Assembly (NCBI RefSeq): GCF_000315425.1
Contig: NZ_JH992924.1
Span: 246,695 to 310,694, forward strand
Origin: Massilia timonae CCUG 45783
Lineage (GTDB): Bacteria > Pseudomonadota > Gammaproteobacteria > Burkholderiales > Burkholderiaceae_D
DNA length: 64,000 bases
Direction: 5' to 3'
Shown here: positions 29,463 to 38,957 of the stretch, piece after piece
Position numbering within the stretch: the stretch's first letter is position 1
Layout: each line of letters begins with the position of its first letter
The notes under the pieces: generated by a model
The model's input: the letters and a program-made list of their open reading frames with translations, nothing else
What the model was told of the DNA's origin: nothing
Databases searched by the model: none
Position numbers and translations under genes: made by a program

Positions 29463-30491
29463 ATGTTCAAGAAGATCCTCGCCGGCGCTGCCGCCACGCT
29501 CGTGATGACGACCTCGTTCGCCGCCGACATTACCGGCGCGGGCGCGACCTTCCCGTACCCGATCTACGCCAAGTGGGCTGAAAGCTACAAGGCCGCCACC
29601 GGCACCGGCCTGAACTACCAGTCGGTCGGCTCGGGCGCCGGCATCAAGCAGATCAAGGCGAAGACCGTGGACTTCGGCGCATCGGACATGCCGCTGAAGG
29701 CGGAAGAGCTGGACAAGGAAGGCCTGATGCAGTTCCCGGCGATCATGGGCGGCGTGGTCGCCGTGGTCAACGTCGACGGCGTGACCCCGGGCCAGCTGAA
29801 GATGACCGGCCCGCTGCTGGCCGACATCTACATGGGCAAGATCACCAAGTGGAACGCGCCGGAAATCGCCGCTTTGAACCCGGGCGTGAAACTGCCTGCT
29901 CTGGATGTCACCGTCGTGCACCGCGCCGACAGCTCGGGCACCTCGTTCCTGTTCACCGACTTCCTGGCCAAGACCAGCCCGGCCTGGAAAGAGAGCATCG
30001 GTTCGGGCACCACCGTGAAGTGGGCCGTGGGCGTGGGCGGCAAGGGCAACGAAGGCGTCGCCGCCAACGTGCAGCGTATCAAGGGCGCAATCGGCTACGT
30101 CGAGTGGGCTTATGCCAAGAAGAACAAGCTGTCGCACACCCAGTTGCGCAACAAGGAAGGCGTCGACCTGCAACCGTCGGACGACGTGTTCAAGGCCGCC
30201 GCCGCCAATGCCGAGTGGACCAAGGCCCCAGGCTTCGGCGTGGTGCTGACCGACGGCGCCGGCAAGCAGAGCTGGCCGATCACCGGCGTGTCGTACATCC
30301 TGATGCACAAGAGCCAGGCCGACGCCAAGAAAGGCCAGGAAGTCGTGAAGTTCTTCGACTGGTCGTTCAAGAACGGCGCCCCGGCAGCTGCCGAGCTGGA
30401 CTACGTGCCGATGCCGGCCAGCGTCGTCAAGCAAGTGCAGGACGCCTGGAAAGCCAACCTGAAGGACGCTTCGGGCAAGGCCATCATGTAA
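29463..30491 (+). CDS. pstS: Phosphate ABC transporter substrate-binding protein PstS
   Basis: A 342-residue periplasmic phosphate-binding protein. Signal peptide MFKKILAGAAATLVMTTSFAA, then the family opening ITGAGATFPYPIYAKWAESY and the phosphate-site stretches SVGSGAGIKQI, DFGASDMPL and RADSSGTSFLFTDFLA. Pho box upstream, terminator directly downstream, so it is transcribed alone; pstC, pstA and pstB are not in the window. It is probably induced strongly under phosphate starvation. Confidence 0.96.
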   Translation: MFKKILAGAAATLVMTTSFAADITGAGATFPYPIYAKWAESYKAATGTGLNYQSVGSGAGIKQIKAKTVDFGASDMPLKAEELDKEGLMQFPAIMGGVVAVVNVDGVTPGQLKMTGPLLADIYMGKITKWNAPEIAALNPGVKLPALDVTVVHRADSSGTSFLFTDFLAKTSPAWKESIGSGTTVKWAVGVGGKGNEGVAANVQRIKGAIGYVEWAYAKKNKLSHTQLRNKEGVDLQPSDDVFKAAAANAEWTKAPGFGVVLTDGAGKQSWPITGVSYILMHKSQADAKKGQEVVKFFDWSFKNGAPAAAELDYVPMPASVVKQVQDAWKANLKDASGKAIM

Positions 30492-30510
30492 GACGCCTTC
30501 ACGGCGACCG

Positions 30511-30537
30511 ATCCGGCAGCCTGGCTGCCGGATTTTC
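30511..30537 (+). terminator. Rho-independent terminator of pstS
   Basis: ATCCGGCAGC-CTG-GCTGCCGGAT followed by TTT; a perfect 10-bp stem 20 bases after the stop codon. Confidence 0.88.
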
Positions 30538-30596
30538 GTTGGTGCGCTCGCGGCACCGTGGGCCGCATCAACGCAGAACCTCTTTTTGGGCATCCC

Positions 30597-31259
30597 ATGA
30601 CAACGGCGAACACGATCGTCCTGGTGATCGACGACAAGCCGGCCATTGCCGAGCTGCTCAAGTTCTCGCTGCACGAGGACGAGTGGGTCTGGCATGACGT
30701 GCCGAGCCTGGCGCAAGCCTGGGACTTCATCGGGCGCGAGCGCCCGGAACTGTTGCTGCAGGAATCGATGCTGCGCAATGAAGGCGGCATGCGCCTGCTG
30801 GCGCGCCTGCGCGGCGACCGCCGCCTGCGCGAGCAGCCGGTGATCCTGCTGGCGGCGCAATGCGCGGAAGGCGAGCGTCCCGCCAGCCTCCCGGCGCCCG
30901 TCCCCCATCCCGAATTCATTCCCCAGGCCCCGCTCGAGCAGGCGCGCGAACTGTCGCCCGAGTCGCGCCTGTTGCGCTCGGGCCGCCTGGTGCTCGATCC
31001 GCTCAGCTGCAGCGTGCGGGTCGGCAGCCACAAGGTCGAGGTCAGGCACGCCGAATACCGGCTGCTGCGCTTCCTGCTGTGCCATCCGGGCCAGGTGTTT
31101 ACGCGCACCCAGCTGCTGGAGCAACTGTGGGAAGCCCACGCCTCGCTCGACCAGCGCACGGTGGACGTGCACGTGCTGCGCCTGCGCAAGGCGCTGGGGC
31201 GGGCCAAGTCGCTGATCAAGACCGTGCGCGGCGCCGGCTACATGCTGTCGCCGACCTGA
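30597..31259 (+). CDS. PhoB-like response regulator with degenerate receiver
   Basis: A 220-residue OmpR/PhoB-type regulator. The C-terminal winged helix (about 125-218; RHAEYRLLRFLLCHPGQVF, RTVDVHVLRLRKAL, IKTVRGAGYML) is intact and PhoB-like. The receiver keeps the acidic pair (Asp12, Asp13), but the phosphoacceptor aspartate is replaced by Glu56 (LLLQESML), the conserved Thr/Ser by Ala86, and the KP motif is lost (Gln110). It should not be phosphorylated normally; Glu may mimic the active state. The start at 30597 gives the usual receiver beginning. It directly follows the Pho-controlled pstS but behind its terminator. Confidence 0.85.
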   Translation: MTTANTIVLVIDDKPAIAELLKFSLHEDEWVWHDVPSLAQAWDFIGRERPELLLQESMLRNEGGMRLLARLRGDRRLREQPVILLAAQCAEGERPASLPAPVPHPEFIPQAPLEQARELSPESRLLRSGRLVLDPLSCSVRVGSHKVEVRHAEYRLLRFLLCHPGQVFTRTQLLEQLWEAHASLDQRTVDVHVLRLRKALGRAKSLIKTVRGAGYMLSPT

Positions 31260-31395
31260 AGCGCGGTCTGACGGCATCCTCGGGCATCTTTTTTCGCCGA
31301 AATAGGGCGGCTAGTCTGTTGTGCATTCGCAAGAAAGCGCTGGCGTTCTCATGTCAGTATCGCGATTTTGACGAGACGAGCAGCCTTCCGCGTTC

Positions 31396-33069
31396 ATGCC
31401 GGAACCGACACGCCCCTTGCGGCCCCTGCTGCCCTTGCCCGACGGGGGCTGGCAGGCGATGTCCGTCGCCACCCCGGTCGACTTCAAGATCCGCGGCCTG
31501 GCATTGGTGCCCCCGCGGAGCACGGTGCCCGTGATCGTCGTTCCCGGCATCATGGGGACCAACCTCAGGGCAAAGAGCAAGCCACGCTCGCGGGAAGAAG
31601 AGAACGAGGAGGTCAATCCTGGCAAGCCAGCCTGGCGGCCGCCCAACACGACGCCGGGCGGATTGTGGGATGCGCTGGTCTGGGACCAATACGATCCCGC
31701 CTACCGCCAGCGCCTGCTCGACCCCGACACGCTGGAGGTGGACGACAGCGGCGAACCGCATATCCGTCACGACCAGTGGGGGCCGCATGTCCACCCCCAA
31801 CTGGCGCGCGAGCGCTGGTGGGGCGAGCTGCATGCCGGTTCCTACATCGACCTGCTGTGTATGCTGGAAACGCGCCTGAACCAGACCTTCTACCGCCGCT
31901 ACGCGGAGGATATGCGGCGCATCCGGCCACACTGGCAAGAAGTGATGGATTGCGATCCTGCGAAATGGGGTTTTCCGCACATGGCGCCGCTGACCGAGGC
32001 CGAGCTGGAACGGCATGCGCTCCACCATTATCCGGTGTACGGCGCCGGTTATCACTGGTTGCGCAGCGCGCACGAAGCGTCGCAGCGCCTCGAGCAGCGC
32101 ATCGACGACGTCATCGACTACTGGAAGGCGCACAAGCGCAAGTGCGAGCAGGTCATCCTCGTGACGCACTCGATGGGCGGCCTGGTTGCGCGTGCCTGCG
32201 CCAGGCGCATCCCGGACAAGATCGCCGGCGTGATCCATGGCGCGATGCCGGCCCTGGGCGCTCCCGCCGCCTACCGCCGCATGGCTTGTGGCACCGAGGT
32301 CAACGACTTCGTCGGCCGCTTCGCCGCCATGATCCTTGGCGCGACGACCTACGACACCACGCCCGTACTGGCGACGTCGCCCGGTCCGCTCGAATTGCTG
32401 CCGAACCATCTGTATCCGGGACCGTGGCTGCATGTGAGCGTCAGGCAGCCGTCTGGTAGTCAGGGCGTGCCGGATCCCGTTTTCGATTATTTGCGCATAC
32501 CGAATGAAGCCTACCCCGATCCCTATGAGCTGTACCGCGATTTGAAATCCTGGTATCGGTTGGTTGATCCTGCACTGGCCGACCCTGCCGAAAAATTCAT
32601 TGATCAAGAAGGGGGTGTGGAAGACGCCATCAAAAGAGCAATCGCCACCGCCGAGCGTTTCCACAAAGAACACTTGGGAAATTACTACCATCCCAATACC
32701 TATGCATTCTATGGGGCCGATCCCGATCGACGCGCCTTCGGTCAGGTGCGCTGGGTCGGGCGCAAGCCGTCCGAGTCGCGTACCGTCCTCACGCCATCCA
32801 ACGTCAAGGAAGGCAGCTTCATCCGCCATTACCCTGACGGTCGGCTCGTGGGCGTCGAAGCCGGCTGCGAGATGCTCTTCAGGCCGGAACCACCCGATAC
32901 CCGGGGCGACGGCACCGTGCCGCACCAGTCCGGCGCTGGGCCGGCCGGCAGTATCCGGCAGTTGTTCGAGACCCGCGGCTATGACCATCAAGGCAGCTAC
33001 AAGAGCGAGGACATGCTGATGCTCACGCTGCGCCTGATTGTCAGGATCGTACAAGGGCTACCCGAATGA
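31396..33069 (+). CDS. T6SS lipase effector-like alpha/beta hydrolase (Tle type)
   Basis: A 557-residue lipase-fold protein. The oxyanion region is PVIVVPGIMGTNLR (about 45-58). Nucleophile Ser259 lies in THSMGG; Asp505 (RGDGTVPH) and His531 (GYDHQGSY) are the probable remaining triad. There is no signal peptide, as expected for a protein delivered by a type VI secretion system. The next gene, overlapping by four bases, encodes a Tli4-family protein, the known immunity family of Tle4-type phospholipase effectors. The enzyme activity and T6SS delivery are inferred; no vgrG, hcp or paar gene is nearby. Confidence 0.75.
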   Translation: MPEPTRPLRPLLPLPDGGWQAMSVATPVDFKIRGLALVPPRSTVPVIVVPGIMGTNLRAKSKPRSREEENEEVNPGKPAWRPPNTTPGGLWDALVWDQYDPAYRQRLLDPDTLEVDDSGEPHIRHDQWGPHVHPQLARERWWGELHAGSYIDLLCMLETRLNQTFYRRYAEDMRRIRPHWQEVMDCDPAKWGFPHMAPLTEAELERHALHHYPVYGAGYHWLRSAHEASQRLEQRIDDVIDYWKAHKRKCEQVILVTHSMGGLVARACARRIPDKIAGVIHGAMPALGAPAAYRRMACGTEVNDFVGRFAAMILGATTYDTTPVLATSPGPLELLPNHLYPGPWLHVSVRQPSGSQGVPDPVFDYLRIPNEAYPDPYELYRDLKSWYRLVDPALADPAEKFIDQEGGVEDAIKRAIATAERFHKEHLGNYYHPNTYAFYGADPDRRAFGQVRWVGRKPSESRTVLTPSNVKEGSFIRHYPDGRLVGVEAGCEMLFRPEPPDTRGDGTVPHQSGAGPAGSIRQLFETRGYDHQGSYKSEDMLMLTLRLIVRIVQGLPE

Positions 33070-34151
33070 GATATCTGCAAAAGCGATGGACCCGGGCATG
33101 GGCCGTGGTGCTCGCGGCGTTGACAGGCACGTGGGCGGTGGGCGCCGTGCTGGACAGGTATGAGGTGGCGAAGATGACAGAAAAGATGCAAACCGTATGT
33201 GTCGGCAGAATGCTGATCGACCTGCCGGCTGAGGCGCAATACAGCTTCTTTGGAGAAAAAATCAGCGGCTTCAGCATCGGCGCGTCCGAAGAAAGCGCGG
33301 AAGCTTTCACCGCCCGGCTGGCACAACGGGAAGCGGCGATCCGGACCAAGCCGGACCGGCTAGGTGGAGACAACAACCTGGAAATTGCCAGGGATGTGAA
33401 AACCGATAGCGGTCTTGTAGGAAAAATATTCATGCATGAACGGACCGTAACTGAAGGCACGCAATTGAATGGAATGAAGCGGGAGCCATACCGCATTGAG
33501 GACGTCACCCTCGAAGCGCATGTTCATGGAGATGGCGTCGGCATCGACGTGATCGCAAAAGAAGCCAGTCCGCAGCGCATCGAGACTCTCTTCAAACTCG
33601 TGTCCCAGCTGGTGGCCAATCCTGCCAACAGTATTCCGACCGAGTCCGGTTTCTGTCTCGACCGCGCTTACGTACGAGACCCGCTCACGGCGAAGAATCG
33701 GGAGCGGATCGTGATGACGGCCGGCCTGCCGAGCCGTCCGGACATCGAGATCAAGTTCGACACGACCGCCGGCACCAAGCCGGGAAAGGGACTGCTCGAG
33801 CGGGCTGCCGCCTCGCACGCGCGGGCGCCCCTGATCGTCAGCGCGCGTTTCACGAAGCTGCGCGCCGCGCCGCGTACGATCGGTGGCCTGACCGGTGACG
33901 AACTCGTCGAGCAGGTGCTCGAAGAGAACTTTTCCATTATCTACGGGTTCCGATGGGAGGTGGACGGCAGTGAAGACAATGTACTCGTCCCCGATGTGCG
34001 CCTGATGATGAAAACCGGCAGTGGCGACGACGGGCCAGTGCCGTCCTCGCTGTCGCAGCCGGCAGCCCTCGCGCTGTGGGACAGGATCATCTCCAGCATC
34101 CGCATACGGCCGACGCAGCCGCCCGGGGCGGCCAAGGCCGAGGTCACTTGA
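33066..34151 (+). CDS. Tli4-family immunity protein
   Basis: A 361-residue protein with one N-terminal membrane segment (about 11-31, AWAVVLAALTGTWAVGAVL) and a periplasmic body. It has the family opening TVCVGRMLIDLPAEAQYSF and the C-terminal domain with GLTGDELVEQVLEENFSIIYGFRWE. Tli4 proteins bind and block Tle4 phospholipases in the periplasm. The ATG overlaps the effector stop (ATGA), the usual arrangement for an effector and its antidote. Confidence 0.8.
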   Translation: MRYLQKRWTRAWAVVLAALTGTWAVGAVLDRYEVAKMTEKMQTVCVGRMLIDLPAEAQYSFFGEKISGFSIGASEESAEAFTARLAQREAAIRTKPDRLGGDNNLEIARDVKTDSGLVGKIFMHERTVTEGTQLNGMKREPYRIEDVTLEAHVHGDGVGIDVIAKEASPQRIETLFKLVSQLVANPANSIPTESGFCLDRAYVRDPLTAKNRERIVMTAGLPSRPDIEIKFDTTAGTKPGKGLLERAAASHARAPLIVSARFTKLRAAPRTIGGLTGDELVEQVLEENFSIIYGFRWEVDGSEDNVLVPDVRLMMKTGSGDDGPVPSSLSQPAALALWDRIISSIRIRPTQPPGAAKAEVT

Positions 34152-34250
34152 TCGCTGTCTCGCAAGCGCAAGCCTCCAAACATTTCACGTGTCACTACGC
34201 TGACATATTTGCAATCTAGACTGGCGGCAACTTTTCCTTTGGCCGCAGCA

Positions 34251-36971
34251 ATGAGTAAACATCCTGGGCTCGCCCCCTACCTGGCGCCCTATCTGGACCC
34301 CGCGCGCAGCAACCGCTTCCTGGTCCTGCTGTGGCCGCTGCTGGCCGTGCTGGCATGCAGCGCGCTGTGGGCGGCGACCCTGCTGCGGGTCGAGGCCGAG
34401 CAGGAGCGCGTGGCCGGCCAGGCGCGCAAGGACGTCGCGGCCTACGCCGAAGCGTACGAGCAGTACATCACGCGCTCGGTGGCGCAGATGGACCAGATCA
34501 CGATGCAGCTGAAGTTCAGCTGGGAGAATTCGCGCCAGGCTGGCCTGCTCGACGAGATGCGGCGCGACGGCATGTTCACCGACAGCGCCTTTCACGTGGT
34601 GGCGGTGCTCGACCGCGGCGGCGTCGTGCGCTCCAGCACGCGCGCCGGCCTGATCGGCGCCGACCTGGCGCCCAGCGCCTGGTTCAACCATCACCGCGAC
34701 AACAACTCGACCGCGCTGCGGGTCGGCGCCGCGCCGACGCAGTTCGGCAGCGCCGACGACGTGGTGCTGTTCACGCGCCGCCTCGAAACGCGTGAAGAGG
34801 AATTCGACGGCGTGGTACTGATGGCGATCGACGCCCGCTACTTCACGTCCTTCGTCAGCCCGGCCACCATCGGCGCCGGCGGCATCGTGGCGCTGGCCGG
34901 CAGCGAAGGGCGTCTGCGGGTCGAGCAGCGCAGCAACGGCGCATCGTTCACGGACGCGGTCGCGCTGCCGCGCCGCGGCGCCGCCTGGTCGGGCGAGCAG
35001 GGCGTGCGTCTGGTCGAGGGCGAGGGCGGCTTCGCCGACGGCCAGTCGCGCGTGCTGGGCTGGCGCCAGTCGACCGCCTATCCGCTGGTGGCCCTGGTCG
35101 GCCTGCCGCAGCACGCTGCGCTGGAGGCCAACAACGGCTACTGGATCGAGAGCCGCGACCGCGCCATCGTCGCCACCCTGTGCCTGTTGCTGCTGGGCGC
35201 GGTCGGGGCGGCGCTGGCGCGGCGCGCCGTGGCGCGCGCCAGGGAACAGGACGAGGTGCGGCGCGCCTACCGCGCGGCCACCGAGAGCGGCAACGATGGC
35301 TTCTACATGGCCTCGGCGGTGCGCGCGCGCGACGGCCAGATCACGGATTTCCGCATCGTCGACTGCAACGAGCGCGGCGCCTTCTTCTATGGCGTGACGC
35401 GCGACGAACTGGTCGGGTCGAGCCTGACCGGGATCGACAGCGGCCTGTTCGGCGAGGACCTCCTCGGCACCTACCGCAAGGCGATGGACAGCGGCTTTCA
35501 TGAAGACGACCGCAGGATGCCGAGCGATAACCGGCTCAATATCAGCTGGGGCCGCCGGCGCCTGGTACGGGTCGGCAACGGCCTGGCGGTGACCCTGCAG
35601 GACATCAGCGAGCGCAAGGCGCACGAGGCCCAGCTCGAGCGCTTGGCCAACGAAGATTCGCTGACCGGCCTGGCCACCCGCCACGCCTTCCTGGAGCGCA
35701 TGCCGGCCATGCTGGCCCAGGCGCAGGAAGCCAGCGCCGGCAACGGCGCCAGCGCCGCGCTGCTGTTCATCGACCTGGACGAGTTCAAGCATGTCAACGA
35801 CACCCACGGCCACGCCACCGGCGACCAGCTGCTGAAGGCCGCCGCCGGCCGCCTGCTGTCCTTGCTGCGTCCGGGCGACGGGGTGGCGCGCTTCGGCGGC
35901 GACGAATTCGTGGTGCTGCTGTCGCCCTGCGACGGCGAGCGCCAGGCCGCCTCGGTGGCCTCGCGCATCGTCGAGGCTTTCGCCGTGCCGTTCCTGATCG
36001 GCGACGAGCTGCACGCCGTGGGCTCCTCGATCGGCATCAGCCTGTATCCGCGCGACGGGCTGGATGCCGAGACCCTGGTCAGGCACAGCGACATCGCCAT
36101 GTACGTCGGCAAGAACGAGGGCAAGGGGCAATACCGCTTCTTCGATCCCTCGCTGTCGTCGACCCTCAACTCGCGCGCGCGCCTGAAGCAGAACATGCTC
36201 GAAGCGCTCGAGGCCGACCAGTTCGTGCTGCACTACCAGCCGCGCGTGGATGCGCGCAGCGGAGAATTGCTGAGCATGGAAGCGCTGGTGCGCTGGCGCC
36301 ATCCGTCCCTGGGCATGGTGGCGCCGGGCGAATTCATCCCGCTGGCCGAAGCCACCGGGCTGATCGTGCGCATCGGCGAGACCGTGATCGACAAGGCCTG
36401 CGCCCAGCTGGCCGCCTGGCGCGAGGCCGGCGTGGCGCTGGTGCCGGTCTCGATCAACGTCTCGCCCAAGCAGTTCCTGCGCGGCGGCGTGCAGCGCCAG
36501 CTGAGCGCGGCGCTGGTCAAGCACCGGGTGCCGGCCAGCCTGATCGAAGTCGAGATCACCGAGTCGGCGATGATGGGCGACCAGGACGACATCCTGGCCG
36601 AGCTGGCGGCCCTGCGCGCGCTCGGGGTGAAACTGCATGTGGACGATTTCGGCACCGGCTACTCGTCGCTGTCGCAGCTGCAGCGTCTCAAGATGGACGT
36701 GCTGAAGGTCGACCGCGCCTTCACCACCGAGCTGGCCAATTCGAAGGAGGGCAAGGTGTTCTTCCAGGCCATCGTGTCGATGGCGCACGCGCTGGGCATG
36801 TCGGTGGTGGCCGAGGGCGTCGAAACCGAGGAACAGCTGGCGATCCTGCGCCACCTCGATTGCAACGAGGTGCAGGGTTACTTTATCGCGCGTCCGGTGC
36901 CGGCCGAGGAGATGGCGGCGATGATGGAGCGGCGTTATCTGCTGGACGCGCAAACCGCCCCCGCTGTTTAG
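34251..36971 (+). CDS. Membrane GGDEF-EAL diguanylate cyclase/phosphodiesterase
   Basis: A 906-residue cyclic-di-GMP enzyme. TM1 at about 22-45, a periplasmic Cache-like sensor to about 300, TM2 at about 304-327, a PAS domain (335-462), GGDEF (about 465-635; FGGDEF near residue 548) and EAL (about 650-895; EALVRW near residue 675, DDFGTGYSSL). Both catalytic motifs are canonical, so it may both make and degrade c-di-GMP. I chose the ATG at 34251; the upstream TTG at 34209 would add a poor extension. Confidence 0.9.
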   Translation: MSKHPGLAPYLAPYLDPARSNRFLVLLWPLLAVLACSALWAATLLRVEAEQERVAGQARKDVAAYAEAYEQYITRSVAQMDQITMQLKFSWENSRQAGLLDEMRRDGMFTDSAFHVVAVLDRGGVVRSSTRAGLIGADLAPSAWFNHHRDNNSTALRVGAAPTQFGSADDVVLFTRRLETREEEFDGVVLMAIDARYFTSFVSPATIGAGGIVALAGSEGRLRVEQRSNGASFTDAVALPRRGAAWSGEQGVRLVEGEGGFADGQSRVLGWRQSTAYPLVALVGLPQHAALEANNGYWIESRDRAIVATLCLLLLGAVGAALARRAVARAREQDEVRRAYRAATESGNDGFYMASAVRARDGQITDFRIVDCNERGAFFYGVTRDELVGSSLTGIDSGLFGEDLLGTYRKAMDSGFHEDDRRMPSDNRLNISWGRRRLVRVGNGLAVTLQDISERKAHEAQLERLANEDSLTGLATRHAFLERMPAMLAQAQEASAGNGASAALLFIDLDEFKHVNDTHGHATGDQLLKAAAGRLLSLLRPGDGVARFGGDEFVVLLSPCDGERQAASVASRIVEAFAVPFLIGDELHAVGSSIGISLYPRDGLDAETLVRHSDIAMYVGKNEGKGQYRFFDPSLSSTLNSRARLKQNMLEALEADQFVLHYQPRVDARSGELLSMEALVRWRHPSLGMVAPGEFIPLAEATGLIVRIGETVIDKACAQLAAWREAGVALVPVSINVSPKQFLRGGVQRQLSAALVKHRVPASLIEVEITESAMMGDQDDILAELAALRALGVKLHVDDFGTGYSSLSQLQRLKMDVLKVDRAFTTELANSKEGKVFFQAIVSMAHALGMSVVAEGVETEEQLAILRHLDCNEVQGYFIARPVPAEEMAAMMERRYLLDAQTAPAV

Positions 36972-37045
36972 TAAAGAACATAAACTGCGCCGTCATGAGG
37001 TCTTGTTGGTCGCCATGGCCTGCCGACTGTGCTTAACTCGACGCC

Positions 37046-37903
37046 ATGAAGATTGTTTGCTCCCTGTTCGCTGCATTCGCCATGCTGATCGGCGTGGCCT
37101 GCGCGCCCGCCGCCGCATTCGAGCGGGGCGAGCCCATGAACGTCGCCAGCTTCAACCTGCGCTATGACAATCCCCAGGATGGCCCCAACGCCTGGCCGGC
37201 GCGCAGGGAGATGGTCAAGGCGCTGATCCGCCATCACGAATTCGACATCGTCGGCACCCAGGAGGGACTCGCCGGCCAGGTCGCCGACCTGGCGCAGATG
37301 GAAGAATTCGACCACGTCGGCGTCGGCCGCGACGATGGCAAACAGGCCGGCGAGCATTCGGCCATCTTCTTCCGCAAGAGCCGCTTCGCGCTGCTGGACA
37401 AGGGCGATTTCTGGCTCAGCGAAACGCCCGACCGGCCCTCGCTGGGCTGGGATGCGACCTGCTGCCATCGCATCGTCTCGTGGGCCAGGCTGCGCGAACG
37501 CGCCAGCGGCCGGGTGTTGTACGTGTTCTCGGCGCACTTCGACCATGAAGGCGTTGTCGCGCGCCGTGCATCGAGCGAGCTGTTGCTGCGCAAGATCGCC
37601 GAGATCGGCCGCGGCGAGCCGGCCATCTGCACGGGCGACTTCAATTCGACGCCCGACACCCCGCAGATGCGGGCGATGGCGACGACGATGCGCGACGCCT
37701 ACCAGGTCAGCCGCACGCCGCCGTACGGGCCGGTCGGCACCTATAACGGCTTCCGGCTCGATGCGCCCATGCGCGACCGCATCGACTACATCTACGTCGA
37801 CCGCCACTTCGAGGTGCTCAAGTACGCGGCCCTGGGCGATTCGCTCCACGGCCGCTATCCGTCCGACCACCATCCGGTGGTCGCGCGGGTGCAGTTCAGG
37901 TAG
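37046..37903 (+). CDS. Secreted endonuclease/exonuclease/phosphatase family protein
   Basis: A 285-residue EEP-family protein with a signal peptide (about 1-25). Active-site landmarks: NVASFNLRYDN, GTQEGLAGQ, TGDFNSTPDTP, YIYVDRHF and the C-terminal SDHHPVVARV. The fold acts on DNA, RNA or small phosphodiesters; the extracytoplasmic location suggests nutrient scavenging. No operon partner; the next gene is convergent and ends four bases away. Confidence 0.87.
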   Translation: MKIVCSLFAAFAMLIGVACAPAAAFERGEPMNVASFNLRYDNPQDGPNAWPARREMVKALIRHHEFDIVGTQEGLAGQVADLAQMEEFDHVGVGRDDGKQAGEHSAIFFRKSRFALLDKGDFWLSETPDRPSLGWDATCCHRIVSWARLRERASGRVLYVFSAHFDHEGVVARRASSELLLRKIAEIGRGEPAICTGDFNSTPDTPQMRAMATTMRDAYQVSRTPPYGPVGTYNGFRLDAPMRDRIDYIYVDRHFEVLKYAALGDSLHGRYPSDHHPVVARVQFR

Positions 37904-37906
37904 CGC

Positions 37907-38749
37907 TCAGTCGAGGTCGGCCGCGTCGTGTCGCTCGTGCACCTGGTCGGCTTCGGGGCCGAACGAGCGGTTGACCTTGCGTCCACGGATGACGGCCGGC
38001 CGCGCGGCGATCTCGTCGGCCCAGCGTTTGACATGTCTGTATTCGTGCACGGAGAGGAATTCGGCCGCCTCGTACAGCTGGCCCAGCACCAGCCCGCCAT
38101 ACCAGGGCCAGATCGCCATGTCGGCGATCGTGTACTCCTCGCCCGCGACGAAGCGCTTGTCGGCCAGATGGCGGTCGAGCACGTCGAGCTGGCGCTTGGT
38201 TTCCATCGCGTAGCGGTCGATCGGGTACTGCAGCTTTTCCGGCGCATAGGCATAGAAGTGACCGAAACCGCCGCCGACAAAAGGAGCCGAACCCATCTGC
38301 CAGAACAGCCAGTTCATGGTCTCGGCGCGCGCCAGGCCGTCCTTCGGCAGGAAGGCGCCGAATTTTTCGGCCAGGTAGACCAGGATCGAGCCGGATTCGA
38401 ACACGCGCACGGGTTCTGCGCCACTGCGGTCGACCAGGGCCGGAATCTTCGAATTGGGGTTGGCCTCGACGAAACCGCTCGAGAACTGCATGCCTTCGTT
38501 GATGCGGATGAGCCAGGCATCGTACTCGGCGCCGCTGTGGCCGGCCGCCAGCAATTCTTCCAGCAGGATCGTCACCTTCACGCCGTTCGGCGTGGCCAGC
38601 GAATACAGCTGCAGCGGATGCTGGCCGACCGGGAGTTCCTTGTCGTGGGTCGGGCCTGCGACCGGGCGGTTGATGCTGGCGAAGGTTCCGCCCGACGAAG
38701 CGGGCGGGGTCCAGACTTTCGGTGGGACGTAGGATGCTTGGTCAGCCAT
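37907..38749 (-). CDS. yghU: Glutathione-dependent disulfide-bond oxidoreductase (YghU-type GST)
   Basis: A 280-residue glutathione transferase-like protein. N-terminal extension (MADQASYVPPKVWTPP), thioredoxin-like domain with LYSLATPNGVKVTILLEEL and the glutathione-site segment NPNSKIPALVD, then the helical domain. YghU binds two glutathiones and has disulfide reductase activity. Divergent from the GH43 gene across 208 bases. Confidence 0.92.
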   Translation of the reverse strand: MADQASYVPPKVWTPPASSGGTFASINRPVAGPTHDKELPVGQHPLQLYSLATPNGVKVTILLEELLAAGHSGAEYDAWLIRINEGMQFSSGFVEANPNSKIPALVDRSGAEPVRVFESGSILVYLAEKFGAFLPKDGLARAETMNWLFWQMGSAPFVGGGFGHFYAYAPEKLQYPIDRYAMETKRQLDVLDRHLADKRFVAGEEYTIADMAIWPWYGGLVLGQLYEAAEFLSVHEYRHVKRWADEIAARPAVIRGRKVNRSFGPEADQVHERHDAADLD

Positions 38750-38957
38750 GGGGTCTCCTTGAACCTGGTCAAAGAAATCATTCTAGCCAATGGGAGAGAA
38801 ACGCGTTGGCGCGCCCCCGAAAAGGGGCGGGCGGCCTGCCATTTGCTGCAAGATTCGTACAATTTTCCGCAATCCCCCGGGAGAAAAGGCTGCTGGCGCT
38901 GGCTTCGGCGCGCGGGATTTCCTATCCTGTCCCGTCCACCACGAGAAAGACCAGGAC

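Noticed and set aside
34185..36953. A 922-codon open frame on the minus strand
   Set aside because: Exact antisense of the GGDEF-EAL gene; composition typical of a shadow frame.
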